Source: Schleiferilactobacillus perolens DSM 12744 | GTDB taxonomy: Bacteria > Bacillota > Bacilli > Lactobacillales > Lactobacillaceae | DNA length: 42,961 bases | Direction: 5' to 3' | NCBI RefSeq assembly: GCF_001435585.1 | Contig: NZ_AZEC01000014.1 | Span: 1-42,961 of the forward strand | Shown: piece by piece, positions 8,701 to 16,701 of the stretch | Layout: the number at the start of each line of letters is the position of its first letter | Numbering within the stretch: the first letter of the stretch is position 1 | The notes under the pieces: model-generated | Told to the model about the DNA's origin: nothing | Databases searched by the model: none | The model's input: the letters and a program-made list of their open reading frames with translations, nothing else | Program-made: the position numbers and the translations under genes

Positions 8701-10576
8701 TATTGCTGCCAGTGGTTTCTGCCACTGTTTCTGCAGCCTGAGGTATGTCAGCACCTTTTTTTGCCGCACCTCCAATGCTCGGGAGACTGATGCCACCGCC
8801 ACCACCAAACATTTTCTGGACGATACCCAATTCCATGAGCGACTTACGGGCAGCATTAACGGTCTTGATCCAACTGGTTATTTTATTGATGGCAAAAAAC
8901 GCCAACCAGATTTTGGTCAGATTCTGAATCTCTGTCTTGTGCGCGACAAGTTTATCCATTACAGATTTGATGGTCTCTAGCGGTCCCTGCGCCTTTGAAC
9001 TATTCTCATTGACAAGACCGAACGCCTTAGCCAAGCCCATGAACATCTCATAGCCCACTGACCAGACCGTCCCACCAATAATCTTGGACAATTCGAATGC
9101 ATCGCCCGTGATTCCTTTAATCGAACCGGCGTGATCACTTAAAAAATCAAACGTGGTTTTGATACCGTTGTTCACTTTTTGAATCAGCCCATCAAGATTA
9201 TCCATGATGGATGAAGCAGCGCCTTTGCCGTTGCCCATGTATGCGCCAATTGTCCGATTCAAGCCGTCACTGAATGTTTGACCAACAGTTTTAAACTCAT
9301 TCTTGGTATTGGCAGATGAAACCCATTCAGTCATGGCACCAACAATTGGATTGGCAGCGTGCGTTAATGGGTCGCTGATCGCACTCAACAGCACGGGCAT
9401 TTGAGACTTAATGGTCCGTGTCATACCAGGGATTGTCTTGCCGAAGTTCGCAGTGGCTGAGCTGTACTGCTTGGCGGTGTCCTGCAACACCTTCTCCATT
9501 GTTTCGCTGCTGATCTTGCCCGCGGACATCATATCGTTCATCTGGGCCATGCTGAGCTTGCTGTTATGCGTTATTTGTTGCTCAGTCTTCAACAGATTGG
9601 TACGAAGAACCGGGAATGTGTTGACGAACGACATCATATCCTGGGCGCCGACCTTGCCGTTGGCCATCATCTGGGCAAACTGCGTCCCAAAGTTCATGAC
9701 AGCGTCATCCGTCTGACCAAAGGCATCTTGCAGCGTCAGTACAGACTTGGTGAGGGTCTCTGTACTATCAGCACTGTGGTTAATTGCATAAAACTTTTGA
9801 TTCAGGCCGTCGACCATATCAGTAGCGTTGTTCGCCGCAATAGCCATTTGGTTGGTCATATCGACCATTTTCTGCCCTTCCTGAGCATTGCCTGTTAGGG
9901 TTGTCCAGGTGGCATTCATTGTCTCTTGGGCCAATGAGTATGATTTGGCCTGCTCAATCGCACCGCCAATGGCATTCTTCACTGCAGAAAACGCGTTTTG
10001 AAGGCCATTGCTGACCATATTGCCAATCATGGTGCCTTTGACAATCTCACCCAAATGACTGACGTGTCCGGCCGTGTCATCGGCTTCACTTTTAATGTGA
10101 CGTAACGGTGCGGAAGCTTCATCATTGGCCTTGACGGTGGTTTCTTTGCGTTCCGGGATACTTTGCTGAGCCCGCTTAACCTCTTTAAGCGGTTGAGTCG
10201 CCCTATCGTTCACCTTGACTTCGGACTGAACTTCCTTGGGTAGCGACTTAATCAACTTCTGGAAGTCAATCGCTTTTCCATCTTCAACCTTCGTCAGCAA
10301 GTCCACGCGCCGCTCTTTAGGCAACTGCTTCAAAATGGCGTCAAAGTTCTTAATACCGGCATCCTTGGCCTCAGCAATCAATTCGGTCTTGACCTCTTTG
10401 GGAAAGCTTGCCAGTGTTCGTTTGGCTTTGTCAGTATTCTCTTTTATGGATTCATCCATCTTATCGCCGGCCTGATCACCGAAGTCTTTCAAAATATTAT
10501 CGGCCTGTTGTGTGTCGCTGATGAGTTTGTCTTTGCCTTCAAGAGCCACTTCAATCGAAATCGTACCGTCTGCCAT
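5711..10576 (-). CDS. tape measure protein with lytic transglycosylase-like domain
   Basis: At 1621 residues this is the longest gene in the window, as expected for a tape measure protein that sets tail length. The N-terminal ~200 residues have repeated KE(V/A)xxxL segments, and a conserved tape-measure domain follows at about 200-420 (NATWTTLTGNAQEG, TFPVLRTNLLK). A Gly/Ala-rich hydrophobic stretch lies near 690-770, and a long Lys/Ala/Asp coiled coil at 780-1150. Residues ~1345-1450 contain NVAMSESGGNSGAANLTD and SVGLLQYIPSTWAYY, typical of SLT/lysozyme-like peptidoglycan hydrolases, with Glu in MSESGG the likely catalytic acid. This domain would help DNA entry through the cell wall. Confidence 0.92.
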   Translation of the reverse strand: MADGTISIEVALEGKDKLISDTQQADNILKDFGDQAGDKMDESIKENTDKAKRTLASFPKEVKTELIAEAKDAGIKNFDAILKQLPKERRVDLLTKVEDGKAIDFQKLIKSLPKEVQSEVKVNDRATQPLKEVKRAQQSIPERKETTVKANDEASAPLRHIKSEADDTAGHVSHLGEIVKGTMIGNMVSNGLQNAFSAVKNAIGGAIEQAKSYSLAQETMNATWTTLTGNAQEGQKMVDMTNQMAIAANNATDMVDGLNQKFYAINHSADSTETLTKSVLTLQDAFGQTDDAVMNFGTQFAQMMANGKVGAQDMMSFVNTFPVLRTNLLKTEQQITHNSKLSMAQMNDMMSAGKISSETMEKVLQDTAKQYSSATANFGKTIPGMTRTIKSQMPVLLSAISDPLTHAANPIVGAMTEWVSSANTKNEFKTVGQTFSDGLNRTIGAYMGNGKGAASSIMDNLDGLIQKVNNGIKTTFDFLSDHAGSIKGITGDAFELSKIIGGTVWSVGYEMFMGLAKAFGLVNENSSKAQGPLETIKSVMDKLVAHKTEIQNLTKIWLAFFAINKITSWIKTVNAARKSLMELGIVQKMFGGGGGISLPSIGGAAKKGADIPQAAETVAETTGSNKGLFNWAKRLFTRTKGITAGTQTVAAGGDIMEDLGTVGNTASKLSKAAGAAKGLAGIGTAITLLSSVGDILGSTHKTIGGNVGKAAGSSLGAWAGGAATGAVVGTFAGPVGTAVGAGLGAAVGAAAGSSVGKKIGKNIQNGVESAFHPKLNDGVSKATDKLKGGMKSFVKSYQGDMNKINGDMILLSTATGKQADKLQADMAKTYAKMGKDVDAYYKSKESKSKKDLDRLVSEGYMTQKEADKALAKEKDNDAKRAKNMKGAYANMQKESERYYKEQAAITAKYEKTKTDAANKVEKDRAKQRAALVKNGATQAELAEFDEVTAKKVAKARAKAKSDEQKDLEKSQKTHLKNMKSLQDQADADTYQNLKVNAGKEKDLLQDLSESKQKLSQAELKRVISTSAKQTDAVINAANKTYKEVKDAADKKYKATTDAADKEYYQNHTISKQQYQDIVANAKKQRDDTVTAAKDQRDKTVSHAKNQHKEVVNEATKQAGEHKGAVDTETGDVLSGWDKFTAGFAHMFNSVIDFVDGIFKWMTGKPTSIHHWYPKGYARGVNGLSKDEVAVVGEEGYELAYHPKYGIYPVGINGQELSYLQAGTSILPHAQSEQFMNMIGGLPHHASGVWGTIADVVGDATKWIKNTVGDIGKFIAGGASGAWKWISDKLGINKWKTSQKWNSMNQMATGTVNQVKDAFLDKFSSLFKKKQSEGEGGNGPLKSLPELEAIARQAAKIMGVSPSDQFIKQLANVAMSESGGNSGAANLTDSNAKAGMASVGLLQYIPSTWAYYNVPGHNNRNSVLDNFVHFFNNSDWQNSIGYVTYPSWGGMYKWDWKHDGPIGAPRMGMGGRFTKETPAVIGEDGTEYAINITKDNADDLLAAAITERAETHSDSIFAKALQGKSQAQASVSVSGSSATALMAAGQAANYITNGNGGQNNSAQISKQMDTVVDLLTAVATSPYTVDSTVNIDGKALIKQQQNNIRQVLGLALKKGGLHLSGL

Positions 10577-10593
10577 CGTTTAACCTCCTTCCA

Positions 10594-11208
10594 CTACTTT
10601 TTGATTGCGCTCGCTGCCCAAGCCGCAAAGAAATCGGCTGCATCTGCAGAATGCTTGGCATTACGATATTTATCCAAAACATAGTAGTTCTGCAGATTGA
10701 CCAGATTAGTGAGTTCTTGGCCCTCTAAACCAGTCCGTGCCCGCCGCCGAATATCAACGATCCGCATAAAGTAAGTAGAACTCGGCAAGCCGTCTAACAT
10801 GGCACAAAACTTGTGCCAATGCAGCTTGCCGAGTTCTTCTTCTAAATCGATCCCATAATATGCGCGAATGCTTGACCAGATTGCCGGTGCGTCCTGACTG
10901 TACGAAAAGTAATCCATTGGTGCTTCACCGGGAATCTGAATGTTTCCATCGTCCTCAGACGTATCGTGATATGGCTGCTGACCAATATAGCGATTGATCC
11001 ATTCCAATGCCTTAAGCCGATCGGCCGGGCCTACACTGTCTGCATTAATAAACATATGCCAGCCCAGGACCCCTTTTTCAGCGTCGGTTTTATCTTGTCG
11101 GTCAAGCAAGTCGTACCACCGCAACACATTATCAAAGGCCAGATTCACTCGATAAATACGGCCTTTACAGGCCCACTGCCAAGCTAATGGTTTTGTGAGA
11201 CTAATCAT
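10594..11208 (-). CDS. Gp15-type tail protein (second tail assembly chaperone position)
   Basis: A 204-residue protein resembling the Phage_Gp15 family (SLTKPLAW, FDNVLRWYDLLDRQD, YFSYSQDAPAIWSSIRAYYGIDL, HWHKFCAMLDGLP). It lies directly before the tape measure gene, where the frameshifted chaperone gpGT or its replacement sits in siphophages. The ATG at 11208 overlaps the stop of the upstream gene by 8 bp and has GAGGA close by. I see no slippery heptamer in the overlap, so separate coupled translation is more likely than a frameshift. Role: tail assembly, inferred from family and position. Confidence 0.8.
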   Translation of the reverse strand: MISLTKPLAWQWACKGRIYRVNLAFDNVLRWYDLLDRQDKTDAEKGVLGWHMFINADSVGPADRLKALEWINRYIGQQPYHDTSEDDGNIQIPGEAPMDYFSYSQDAPAIWSSIRAYYGIDLEEELGKLHWHKFCAMLDGLPSSTYFMRIVDIRRRARTGLEGQELTNLVNLQNYYVLDKYRNAKHSADAADFFAAWAASAIKK

Positions 11209-11641
11209 TGTCCTCGTTCCCATCAAATGCTGGGTATTCAGCGGTCTCGGCGTCCTTAATGGCCTTGTCAGCTGCGCGCTTGACCAATCCAAGAACGAAC
11301 ATCAAACCATTGGTACTCTGATTCAGGTCATTGTATAGCTGATTGGCCTTATTTTCACCAATTGTTTGGTCGAAGAATTCCATGATGATTTCGTGCTGCT
11401 TCGCCAGGGCGCCACGTACATATTCCAGCTGTTGTTCGACAGGCTTGTGGTCAATGTCAGCAGTTTTGCTGCCATTCTTCTCTTCATCAGTCAACTGATT
11501 AGCATAGGCGTTAGCCTTGACCCAAGTGTCGTTCAATGCTTGCTGCATCTTGTCTGAGAATTCAAACGTGTATGTTTTGCCCTTGTATGTCAAATCCTGT
11601 TTGGTTGCGAGTACATCATCAAGATTGATCACATTGCTCAT
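11201..11641 (-). CDS. tail assembly chaperone (gpG-like)
   Basis: A 146-residue acidic protein starting MSNVINLDDVLATKQDL, located between the major tail protein and the Gp15/tape measure genes. This order and size match the first tail assembly chaperone of siphophages, which coats the tape measure protein during tail polymerisation. ATG at 11641 is favoured, and upstream in-frame residues (MISCRLRNRTVRHSRAARLEKI) look non-coding. The C-terminus is helical and Asp/Glu-rich. Confidence 0.75.
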   Translation of the reverse strand: MSNVINLDDVLATKQDLTYKGKTYTFEFSDKMQQALNDTWVKANAYANQLTDEEKNGSKTADIDHKPVEQQLEYVRGALAKQHEIIMEFFDQTIGENKANQLYNDLNQSTNGLMFVLGLVKRAADKAIKDAETAEYPAFDGNEDND

Positions 11642-11709
11642 AATTTTCTCCAATCTAGCCGCCCGGCTATGCCGTACTGTCCTATTTCGAAGGCGACATG
11701 AAATCATTA

Positions 11710-12449
11710 TTACGCAGTTACAGTCACGGACGAGGTGGCGCTCTTACCGTTATCGTTCGTTGTTACGGTAATAGTGGCAGAGCCGGCAGACACACCGGTT
11801 ACAACGCCACTTGGGCTGACAGTAGCAACTGATGTGTTGCTAGATGCATAACTAACAGACTTGTCCGTCGCATCTTCGGGACTGACTGTAGCCGTTAATG
11901 CTGTGGTTGCTCCCACTTTTACGCTCGCTGTTGCCGGTGTCAGAGATACCCCAGACACCGTTACGGTTTTGGGACCGCAGGGGTATAAACGGGCTTGCCG
12001 TTAAATGCCAAAGTGAAGGACATTGTCTGCTTGGCACCTGGAGCGCCGCCAGAAGTAACAATGTTGCTGATAGTAACCTGGCCAACAACAGTAGAACCAT
12101 CAGCTTGTGTCCAACGTGCTAAAGTCTTGAGATCGTCACCAAGATCAAGCAAGTGACTTGCAATATAGTCCTGAGCTGGGTCACCTTCCAACCGGTGGCC
12201 TGTGTAAGCCAGTTGGAGACGTTTGCCAGTGACGTCAGTGGATCCATAACCTTCGCCATTGTAATAGACATCATTCGCCGTTGTTTCGTTCAAGGTCGGC
12301 GTAAAGTTATTGATGCCGGCTGCCAATGGTGCAAAGGTTGCATTGGTAATATCAGTCGGATCCTTGGACCCCTTGGTATCGATTTCGAACTTGTTCTTGA
12401 AGTTAAGTGTAAATTCGCCGACTTTTGCCGGAATTACGTTATCTGCCAC
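11710..12449 (-). CDS. major tail protein, long form made by -1 ribosomal frameshift (tube domain + Big_2 Ig-like domain)
   Basis: This is the predicted second product of the major tail gene. A -1 shift at CCCAAAA (11967-11973) fuses the tail tube domain to the frame that ends at 11710, giving 246 residues. The added ~85 residues (SGVSLTPATASVKVG, SYASSNTSVATVSPSGVVTG, SATITVTTNDNG) are a clear bacterial Ig-like Big_2 domain, the kind that decorates siphophage tail tubes. The downstream frame has only a weak internal GTG and no good ribosome binding site, which supports synthesis by frameshift. The length works out as a whole number of codons after a one-base step back. Frequency and use are not shown by sequence alone. 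Confidence 0.8.
11961..12449 (-). CDS. major tail protein (short form)
   Basis: A 162-residue tail tube subunit, placed between the Minor_capsid_3-type gene and the tail chaperones. It has the usual size and the beta-rich pattern of Firmicutes phage tail tube proteins (KGSKDPTDITNATFAPLAAGI, DVTGKRLQLAYTGHRLEGDPAQ, VTISNIVTSGGAPGAKQTMSF). The GTG start at 12449 has AAGGAG 8 nt upstream. The last codons before TAA contain the heptamer CCCAAAA in the zero frame, followed by an in-frame -1 extension encoding an Ig-like domain (see next entries). Confidence 0.85.
   Translation of the reverse strand: MADNVIPAKVGEFTLNFKNKFEIDTKGSKDPTDITNATFAPLAAGINNFTPTLNETTANDVYYNGEGYGSTDVTGKRLQLAYTGHRLEGDPAQDYIASHLLDLGDDLKTLARWTQADGSTVVGQVTISNIVTSGGAPGAKQTMSFTLAFNGKPVYTPAVPKP
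11967..11973 (-). promoter_or_regulatory. -1 frameshift slippery heptamer CCCAAAA
   Basis: On the minus strand, zero-frame codons CCA AAA follow a C, giving the X XXY YYZ heptamer C CCA AAA. The zero-frame stop TAA is one codon downstream, and the -1 frame stays open for about 85 codons into an Ig-like domain. The same type of site is known in lactobacillus and listeria siphophage structural genes. No downstream pseudoknot was worked out. Confidence 0.78.
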
Positions 12450-12454
12450 AAAAA

Positions 12455-12847
12455 TCACTCCTTATATTTGTTTGATGTAACGTTCAACGCAACATCTAGG
12501 GTGTATACAAAAAAGCCACGTGAATCAGCTTGTGTAATGCTGGGTTCAGACGTGGTTTCAATCGTTTCAAAACGAAAATCATCAGATGGAAGTTCTTTCA
12601 AGTGCTTAACAAAATCGGAGACTGACCACATAATCGCATTACCTAATTGCTGATCAATCGTGCGGATAGCGACTTCGTAATATAGCCGGGTCTCTTGATT
12701 GCCGGCAAAGTCCTCATCAATCACTGATCCGTTTTTGGTCGGATAGATTGACAGAGTTTCATCTGCTGAAAGGAAGCCCACGCTAACTTTTTGGGGCATA
12801 TCTGGCATGGCGTTGATTGCATCAGCTAGCTCTTTCAGGGCATTCAT
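12455..12847 (-). CDS. tail terminator / Minor_capsid_3-like protein
   Basis: A 130-residue protein starting MNALKELADAINAMPD at 12847, overlapping the upstream stop by 4 bp. The sequence (KVSVGFLSADETLSIYPTKNGSV, RLYYEVAIRTIDQQLGNAIMW, GFFVYTLDVALNV) and position just before the major tail protein fit the Minor_capsid_3 family, which probably acts as tail terminator or tail-completion protein. It ends 6 bp before the major tail protein start. Family assignment is from recognition of size, order and motif. Confidence 0.7.
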   Translation of the reverse strand: MNALKELADAINAMPDMPQKVSVGFLSADETLSIYPTKNGSVIDEDFAGNQETRLYYEVAIRTIDQQLGNAIMWSVSDFVKHLKELPSDDFRFETIETTSEPSITQADSRGFFVYTLDVALNVTSNKYKE

Positions 12848-13203
12848 AAATCCAGCCCCCTCAGATAAGCATCGCGGATCCGTTTCATTTTTTGACCGTT
12901 TGCCTGAATCATTTTGTCCCATTGAGGACCTGTTCCCTCAGTCGTGTAGTGCTTAAAAGTTACTTTGGTGCCGTCTTTTTTTGTGTACCCACCGTTAAAC
13001 TGAGCTGCCGCATAAACACTGCTGAACTCTACGGCGGATCCGTCAGGGGTAGAAGTGCCTCGGAGATCGCCATGCAGTCTAGGTACAACACCAGTGTTGT
13101 AGTCATCCAGCTCTTGTGCCAACTGACTGGCAGCAGCCACAAGGGCTTTTTTTTGAGCTTCTGAGCCAATCTTTTTCATCAAATCTACATCTGTGTGCAC
13201 CAT
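12844..13203 (-). CDS. Minor_capsid_2-like head-tail joining protein
   Basis: A 119-residue protein from ATG at 13203 (MVHTDVDLMKKIG). The motif set (HGDLRGTS, VYAAAQFNGGYTKKDG, KHYTTEGTGPQWDKMI) matches the Minor_capsid_2 / HK97 gp10-like family found between connector and tail terminator genes. The segment with GTGPQWDKM near the C-terminus is typical. It overlaps the downstream gene by 4 bp. Confidence 0.75.
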   Translation of the reverse strand: MVHTDVDLMKKIGSEAQKKALVAAASQLAQELDDYNTGVVPRLHGDLRGTSTPDGSAVEFSSVYAAAQFNGGYTKKDGTKVTFKHYTTEGTGPQWDKMIQANGQKMKRIRDAYLRGLDL

Positions 13204-13212
13204 AATACCCAC

Positions 13213-13563
13213 TTACAACACCTCCAATTCGTATCCCCATGTTGACATTCCAGATGCATCTTTTAACACGTTGACGGCCGTTATGGTGTATTTTTTGTCA
13301 TCAAAGCTCGCCATCCCTTGAAGCCAGCTATCATCAAGAGCCGGTATTTCGAGATTGGCAAAGCATCGGATATAAATCACTGCATTAGCCACAATTTGAC
13401 GATCGTTGTTCGTACCAGAATAAACGGCTCCTCGATCAATTCGAACATGATCCATGGCCACTGGTGCACCATACACGGGTTTCTGCCAATCATCATGGCC
13501 AACCACCTTGGTAAGAACGACAGCGTCGTTATAAGCTACCAGCACACCAAAACCATCAAACAT
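13213..13563 (-). CDS. Minor_capsid_1-like head closure protein
   Basis: A 116-residue protein from ATG at 13563 (MFDGFGVLVAYND), overlapping the upstream connector gene by 8 bp and with GAGG upstream. Segments DWQKPVYGAPVAMDHVRIDRG and SFDDKKYTITAVNVL fit small beta-rich head closure proteins (Minor_capsid_1). Place in the order connector, this gene, Minor_capsid_2, Minor_capsid_3 supports the call. Confidence 0.7.
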   Translation of the reverse strand: MFDGFGVLVAYNDAVVLTKVVGHDDWQKPVYGAPVAMDHVRIDRGAVYSGTNNDRQIVANAVIYIRCFANLEIPALDDSWLQGMASFDDKKYTITAVNVLKDASGMSTWGYELEVL

Positions 13564-13975
13564 ACGGAACGCCTCGATAAAGCAGACCGGTTCCACTCAG
13601 TGCAGCCAGTGCATCGATACTGACCACTGACGGGCTTCGACTGTTTACACCGCTCTGACTGTTTGCCCAGGCTTTAGTAACCGTGGTACGCCCAATCGTA
13701 TCCGTCTCGCTAATTGGTTGACGGATAGCTTCTTCTGTAGACGTAATACCAGAATCAAGCATGTAAGCAATTTGGCGGATAACTGCTCGCTTGAACTTAC
13801 TTACACGAAGTGGCCACGGGTCAGCATTGATGTCGTTGATTTGATAGAAATCGCGTGTCTGGTCATCCAAGTACTGACTTGCCAACTCGGTGATCTGGTC
13901 AAAGTTGGCAGGCAGACTAGGCTCTGCCACGTGCATAGCATCCATGAATTCCTGCTTAGTAACGTACTGAGTCAT
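13556..13975 (-). CDS. head-tail connector (adaptor) protein
   Basis: A 139-residue protein that follows the major capsid gene directly, as gp15/gp6-type adaptor proteins do in SPP1- and HK97-like phages. The N-terminal half is alpha-helical with the pattern usual for this family (FDQITELASQYLDDQTRDFY, RVSKFKRAVIRQIAYML). It should bind the portal and form the upper ring of the connector. No catalytic features are expected or seen. Confidence 0.72.
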   Translation of the reverse strand: MTQYVTKQEFMDAMHVAEPSLPANFDQITELASQYLDDQTRDFYQINDINADPWPLRVSKFKRAVIRQIAYMLDSGITSTEEAIRQPISETDTIGRTTVTKAWANSQSGVNSRSPSVVSIDALAALSGTGLLYRGVPYV

Positions 13976-14038
13976 GTCATCACCTCACAAAGCCGCCGGG
14001 GTTTTCCTATTGTTAATTTAGATGGCGACTAGTATTGA

Positions 14039-15031
14039 CTATTTAGCTGGAACTAACGCTAAAAGATCAGCCTTTGCTGTCTTTCCAGTGAAATCGATGC
14101 TGTGGGCAGTTAACCAAGCCTTGATTTCATCAACGGTCTGAGCATCAGTCGGCTTAACGCTGCCGTTTGGATCAAATCCGTCTGATACTACTGGAGGATT
14201 AACAACAAGTGCCTTGGTGTCGTCCTTAAGCCAAACTCCATAGTATTCATCAACGTTGATTTTTGTTGTCTTGTGGTCAATATCACGCGCGGTTTCAACT
14301 TGCACCCCACGTTTCATGTTAATGCCTAAAGCACCAGCCTTAACAGCCAAATAAGTACCAACTGGAATCTTGCGGGAGGTAGCAAGTTGCCAGCCGAAGA
14401 TTTCACCAAGTACACCGCTTGTCAGAACCTGATCGCCAAGTTCGGAAGCTCGAGTGTAGTCAGAAGCCGCAGCCTTACGGAGCTTGTTGTAGTCCTTCAA
14501 GTTCATGTAAAACACGCCACGTACTGGTGAAGATCCTTCGGTGTTGAACTCGCTGGTATCGTCTTCGAAAGTTGCCTCGATCGCGTCGATCAAATCAAGA
14601 TCAGGGGCCGCATGAGTCAGTGTCAGACGAGCATTAAGCAATGCTGTGACACAATCGTTATCGACCTTAGAACCAATGGCCATGGACAGCTGGTTGGCAG
14701 CTTCCGTCTTGGGATCGCCAAGGCCAACCTCAACAGCGAAGTCAGAGATTTCTACCCCTTTACCAGCTCGCTTGATTGTCGAAGTGGTTTTGCCACTTTG
14801 CATTTTGGAATAGTCAATGCTATCGCCCTCAGCAAAATCAACAGCATCGCCGATATACTTCCAGTGCGGAACCGTAATAGTGTCACCGGGAACACCTACA
14901 AGAGTGTTATCAACCGTTGCAAGAGGCGAGAAAGTAATTGCCTTAGGAAGCCGTGCCGCGATCATCTGAGCCATAACCTCAGGAATAATCATTGCGGACT
15001 TGTCAGTCGTTTGTGCATTTGGAAAAGCCAT
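14039..15031 (-). CDS. major capsid protein (N4 gp56-like/HK97-fold family)
   Basis: A 330-residue major head protein. It starts MAFPNAQTTDKSAMIIPEVM and contains TVPHWKYIGDAVDFAEGD and IKRAGKGVEISDFAVE, characteristic of the gp56-like major capsid family. The C-terminal ~35 residues (TVDEIKAWLTAHSIDFTGKTAKADLLALV) form a HeH/LEM-like helix-extended-helix module, seen as an add-on in some Firmicutes phage capsid proteins. It is preceded by a scaffold gene and followed by the connector. The add-on could give minor capsid surface or DNA contacts, which is inference. Confidence 0.88.
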   Translation of the reverse strand: MAFPNAQTTDKSAMIIPEVMAQMIAARLPKAITFSPLATVDNTLVGVPGDTITVPHWKYIGDAVDFAEGDSIDYSKMQSGKTTSTIKRAGKGVEISDFAVEVGLGDPKTEAANQLSMAIGSKVDNDCVTALLNARLTLTHAAPDLDLIDAIEATFEDDTSEFNTEGSSPVRGVFYMNLKDYNKLRKAAASDYTRASELGDQVLTSGVLGEIFGWQLATSRKIPVGTYLAVKAGALGINMKRGVQVETARDIDHKTTKINVDEYYGVWLKDDTKALVVNPPVVSDGFDPNGSVKPTDAQTVDEIKAWLTAHSIDFTGKTAKADLLALVPAK

Positions 15032-15046
15032 TTAAATCATCCTTTC

Positions 15047-15646
15047 TTATTCTTCGTGTGCCATGCTTGCCGCCAACTCTTCATAGGTGGCAGTGGCTGG
15101 ATTGAGAGTTTCATTTGCATTTGCATTTGGATTAGGGTTGCCAGAGACTGTAATTGGCGGTGTATTCTGTGGTTTGGGTGCCTCTTCAGCCTTGAACAGA
15201 AACTTGCTACTGTCATCCGACTTGAGCGCTTTGAGCTGTTCATCTAATCCGGTAACATTGCCCTTCTCGTCCAAGTTAAGCTTGTCCTTGTCAATCAGAG
15301 CTGAGGCCGCTTTGGTGTTCAATGCACCGGCTTTCACCAGAGCAAGCTCAGTCTGATAATTCAGCTTGGTTTCTTTCAGCTGCTTAGAAACCGCATCATC
15401 CTTCGCCTTGTTGTCAGCTTTGAGCTTGTCGATCTCAGCCTGAAAGTCCTTGTCATCCTTATGCGCTGATTTTAGGTCGTTCAGCTGCTTGTCCGATTCC
15501 GACGCACGCTGTTTCAGCCCGTCCCGTTCTGTCGTCAGCTGACTGACTTGGCCCTTCAGTTCGTTCACATCGGCCCCATGGAGTGCCATAACTTTTTCGA
15601 TTTGCTCATCTGAAAGCTCTAATCCTTTTAATTCTTCGCGTTTCAA
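15047..15646 (-). CDS. capsid scaffold protein (GP20 family)
   Basis: A 199-residue scaffold located immediately before the major capsid gene. Residues 1-120 form a long charged coiled coil (VNELKGQVSQLTTERDGLKQ, FQAEIDKLKADNKAKDD), and the C-terminal region is low-complexity Asn/Pro/Thr. The start is a TTG at 15646, read LKREELKGLELSDEQI, with AAGGGAGAG about 6 nt upstream. A longer frame reaching 15703 lacks any ribosome binding site. Scaffold proteins guide procapsid assembly and are then removed. Confidence 0.82.
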   Translation of the reverse strand: MKREELKGLELSDEQIEKVMALHGADVNELKGQVSQLTTERDGLKQRASESDKQLNDLKSAHKDDKDFQAEIDKLKADNKAKDDAVSKQLKETKLNYQTELALVKAGALNTKAASALIDKDKLNLDEKGNVTGLDEQLKALKSDDSSKFLFKAEEAPKPQNTPPITVSGNPNPNANANETLNPATATYEELAASMAHEE

Positions 15647-15738
15647 AACAATCTCTCCCTTACGTGTTTTTGACGCGGTACGACCGCGAATTGGGTAAAA
15701 CAAATAGCAGTTTTACGACATGCTTGGGTCGAATGCAT

Positions 15739-15761
15739 AAAAAAGCCGCTATTTGTGGCTT
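15739..15761 (-). terminator. possible weak intrinsic terminator between head genes
   Basis: On the minus strand, AAGCC and GGCTT flank a short loop and are followed by TTTTTT, at and just past the stop of the upstream gene. It could lower transcription between the 135-aa gene and the scaffold gene. The stem is only 5-6 bp, so the call is tentative. Confidence 0.4.
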
Positions 15762-16167
15762 AGAAAAATCCCTTGTGACGTTGTGCGTATCTAGATCGTT
15801 TATCAATCTCGTGTTTGATCGGTGCTGCCAATTTTTCAGCAAGCAATTTGCCATCTACCTGTACCTGAATATCAGATGGCTCGTATGTTTCTTCAAAAAT
15901 GTCAGGTTTGCACGGATAAAATTCTCCGTGAACGCCTTTAATGATGTAATCATTCTCTGAAATAGTCATTTTTCCTTCAAGAGTCTTGATTTCACCGCCA
16001 ATTTTCTCCCCGCCATACTGCGACCAAAGAGAAATATCATGGTTCAATTCCTCATACCCGTTTTTATTAACAGGTAAGTGATCCACCCAACGTGGTACGC
16101 CCTTTTTAAAGTTCTCTTTGGTAAAATGCCAAGCTTCAATTTCAACCGGCTTCTTGCGATATTTCAT
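15760..16167 (-). CDS. conserved phage protein of unknown function ([12 protein letters not shown] type)
   Basis: A 135-residue protein. Its N-terminus [15 protein letters not shown] and the segment [33 protein letters not shown] are the hallmarks of a widespread small phage protein family whose members contain the phrase [19 protein letters not shown]. The biochemical function is unknown. GGAGG lies 7 nt before ATG. In this phage it sits in the head module between the minor capsid and scaffold genes, which is unusual, since family members are often in early regions. Confidence 0.7.
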   Translation of the reverse strand: MKYRKKPVEIEAWHFTKENFKKGVPRWVDHLPVNKNGYEELNHDISLWSQYGGEKIGGEIKTLEGKMTISENDYIIKGVHGEFYPCKPDIFEETYEPSDIQVQVDGKLLAEKLAAPIKHEIDKRSRYAQRHKGFF

Positions 16168-16183
16168 TGCATTTCCTCCTAGA

Positions 16184-16627
16184 TTAGAAACCGTAGAAAC
16201 TGCGCTCTTGCTTGATGTCGTCTATGCCGTGAACATTGGCAGCAAGTTTAATGACAACTTTGGTAAGATCACCGGCCTTTGAATCGATGCTCATATCAAT
16301 TAGCCCTTTAATAGGCTTGCCGTTAAGACATGGCCCATCATCTTTCAGTTCAAGAGTGCTTATATATGACGCGTTACCAGATGGCGCTTTATTGTCACCG
16401 GTAAATAACAGCCTCAGATACCTGGCAAGTGCCGCATTGTCGATTGTCACCGGGTTGCCATTGGCATATAAATTGCAATTCTGCATGGTCATATTGTCAT
16501 CGCATCGATTGTATGCGGCCAGGATAAGCTCTCCCAGCTCATAATCTTTGATACCATTAGCCTCTGCCGCCAAATCAAGCAACCTTTTCTTAATGTCTTC
16601 ACGTGCTTTCAAATCTTCATGGTTCAT
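16184..16627 (-). CDS. hypothetical phage protein, head module
   Basis: A 147-residue protein that I do not recognise. The N-terminal half is helical ([31 protein letters not shown]). The C-terminal half ([39 protein letters not shown]) looks like a small beta domain. A GGAGG box stands 7 nt before the ATG. Position between the minor capsid and capsid genes suggests a morphogenesis or cargo role, but nothing in the sequence proves it. Confidence 0.6.
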   Translation of the reverse strand: MNHEDLKAREDIKKRLLDLAAEANGIKDYELGELILAAYNRCDDNMTMQNCNLYANGNPVTIDNAALARYLRLLFTGDNKAPSGNASYISTLELKDDGPCLNGKPIKGLIDMSIDSKAGDLTKVVIKLAANVHGIDDIKQERSFYGF

Positions 16628-16701
16628 GACAATACCTCCTTGATTAGCTCAGGGTTCTACTTTGCCAGCATGCGTGATGCATGTGCCAATCCGTCAGCAT
16701 C

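Noticed and set aside
11200-11210. Programmed frameshift between the tail chaperone and the Gp15-type gene
   Set aside because: The overlap has no slippery heptamer, and the second gene has its own ATG with a ribosome binding site.
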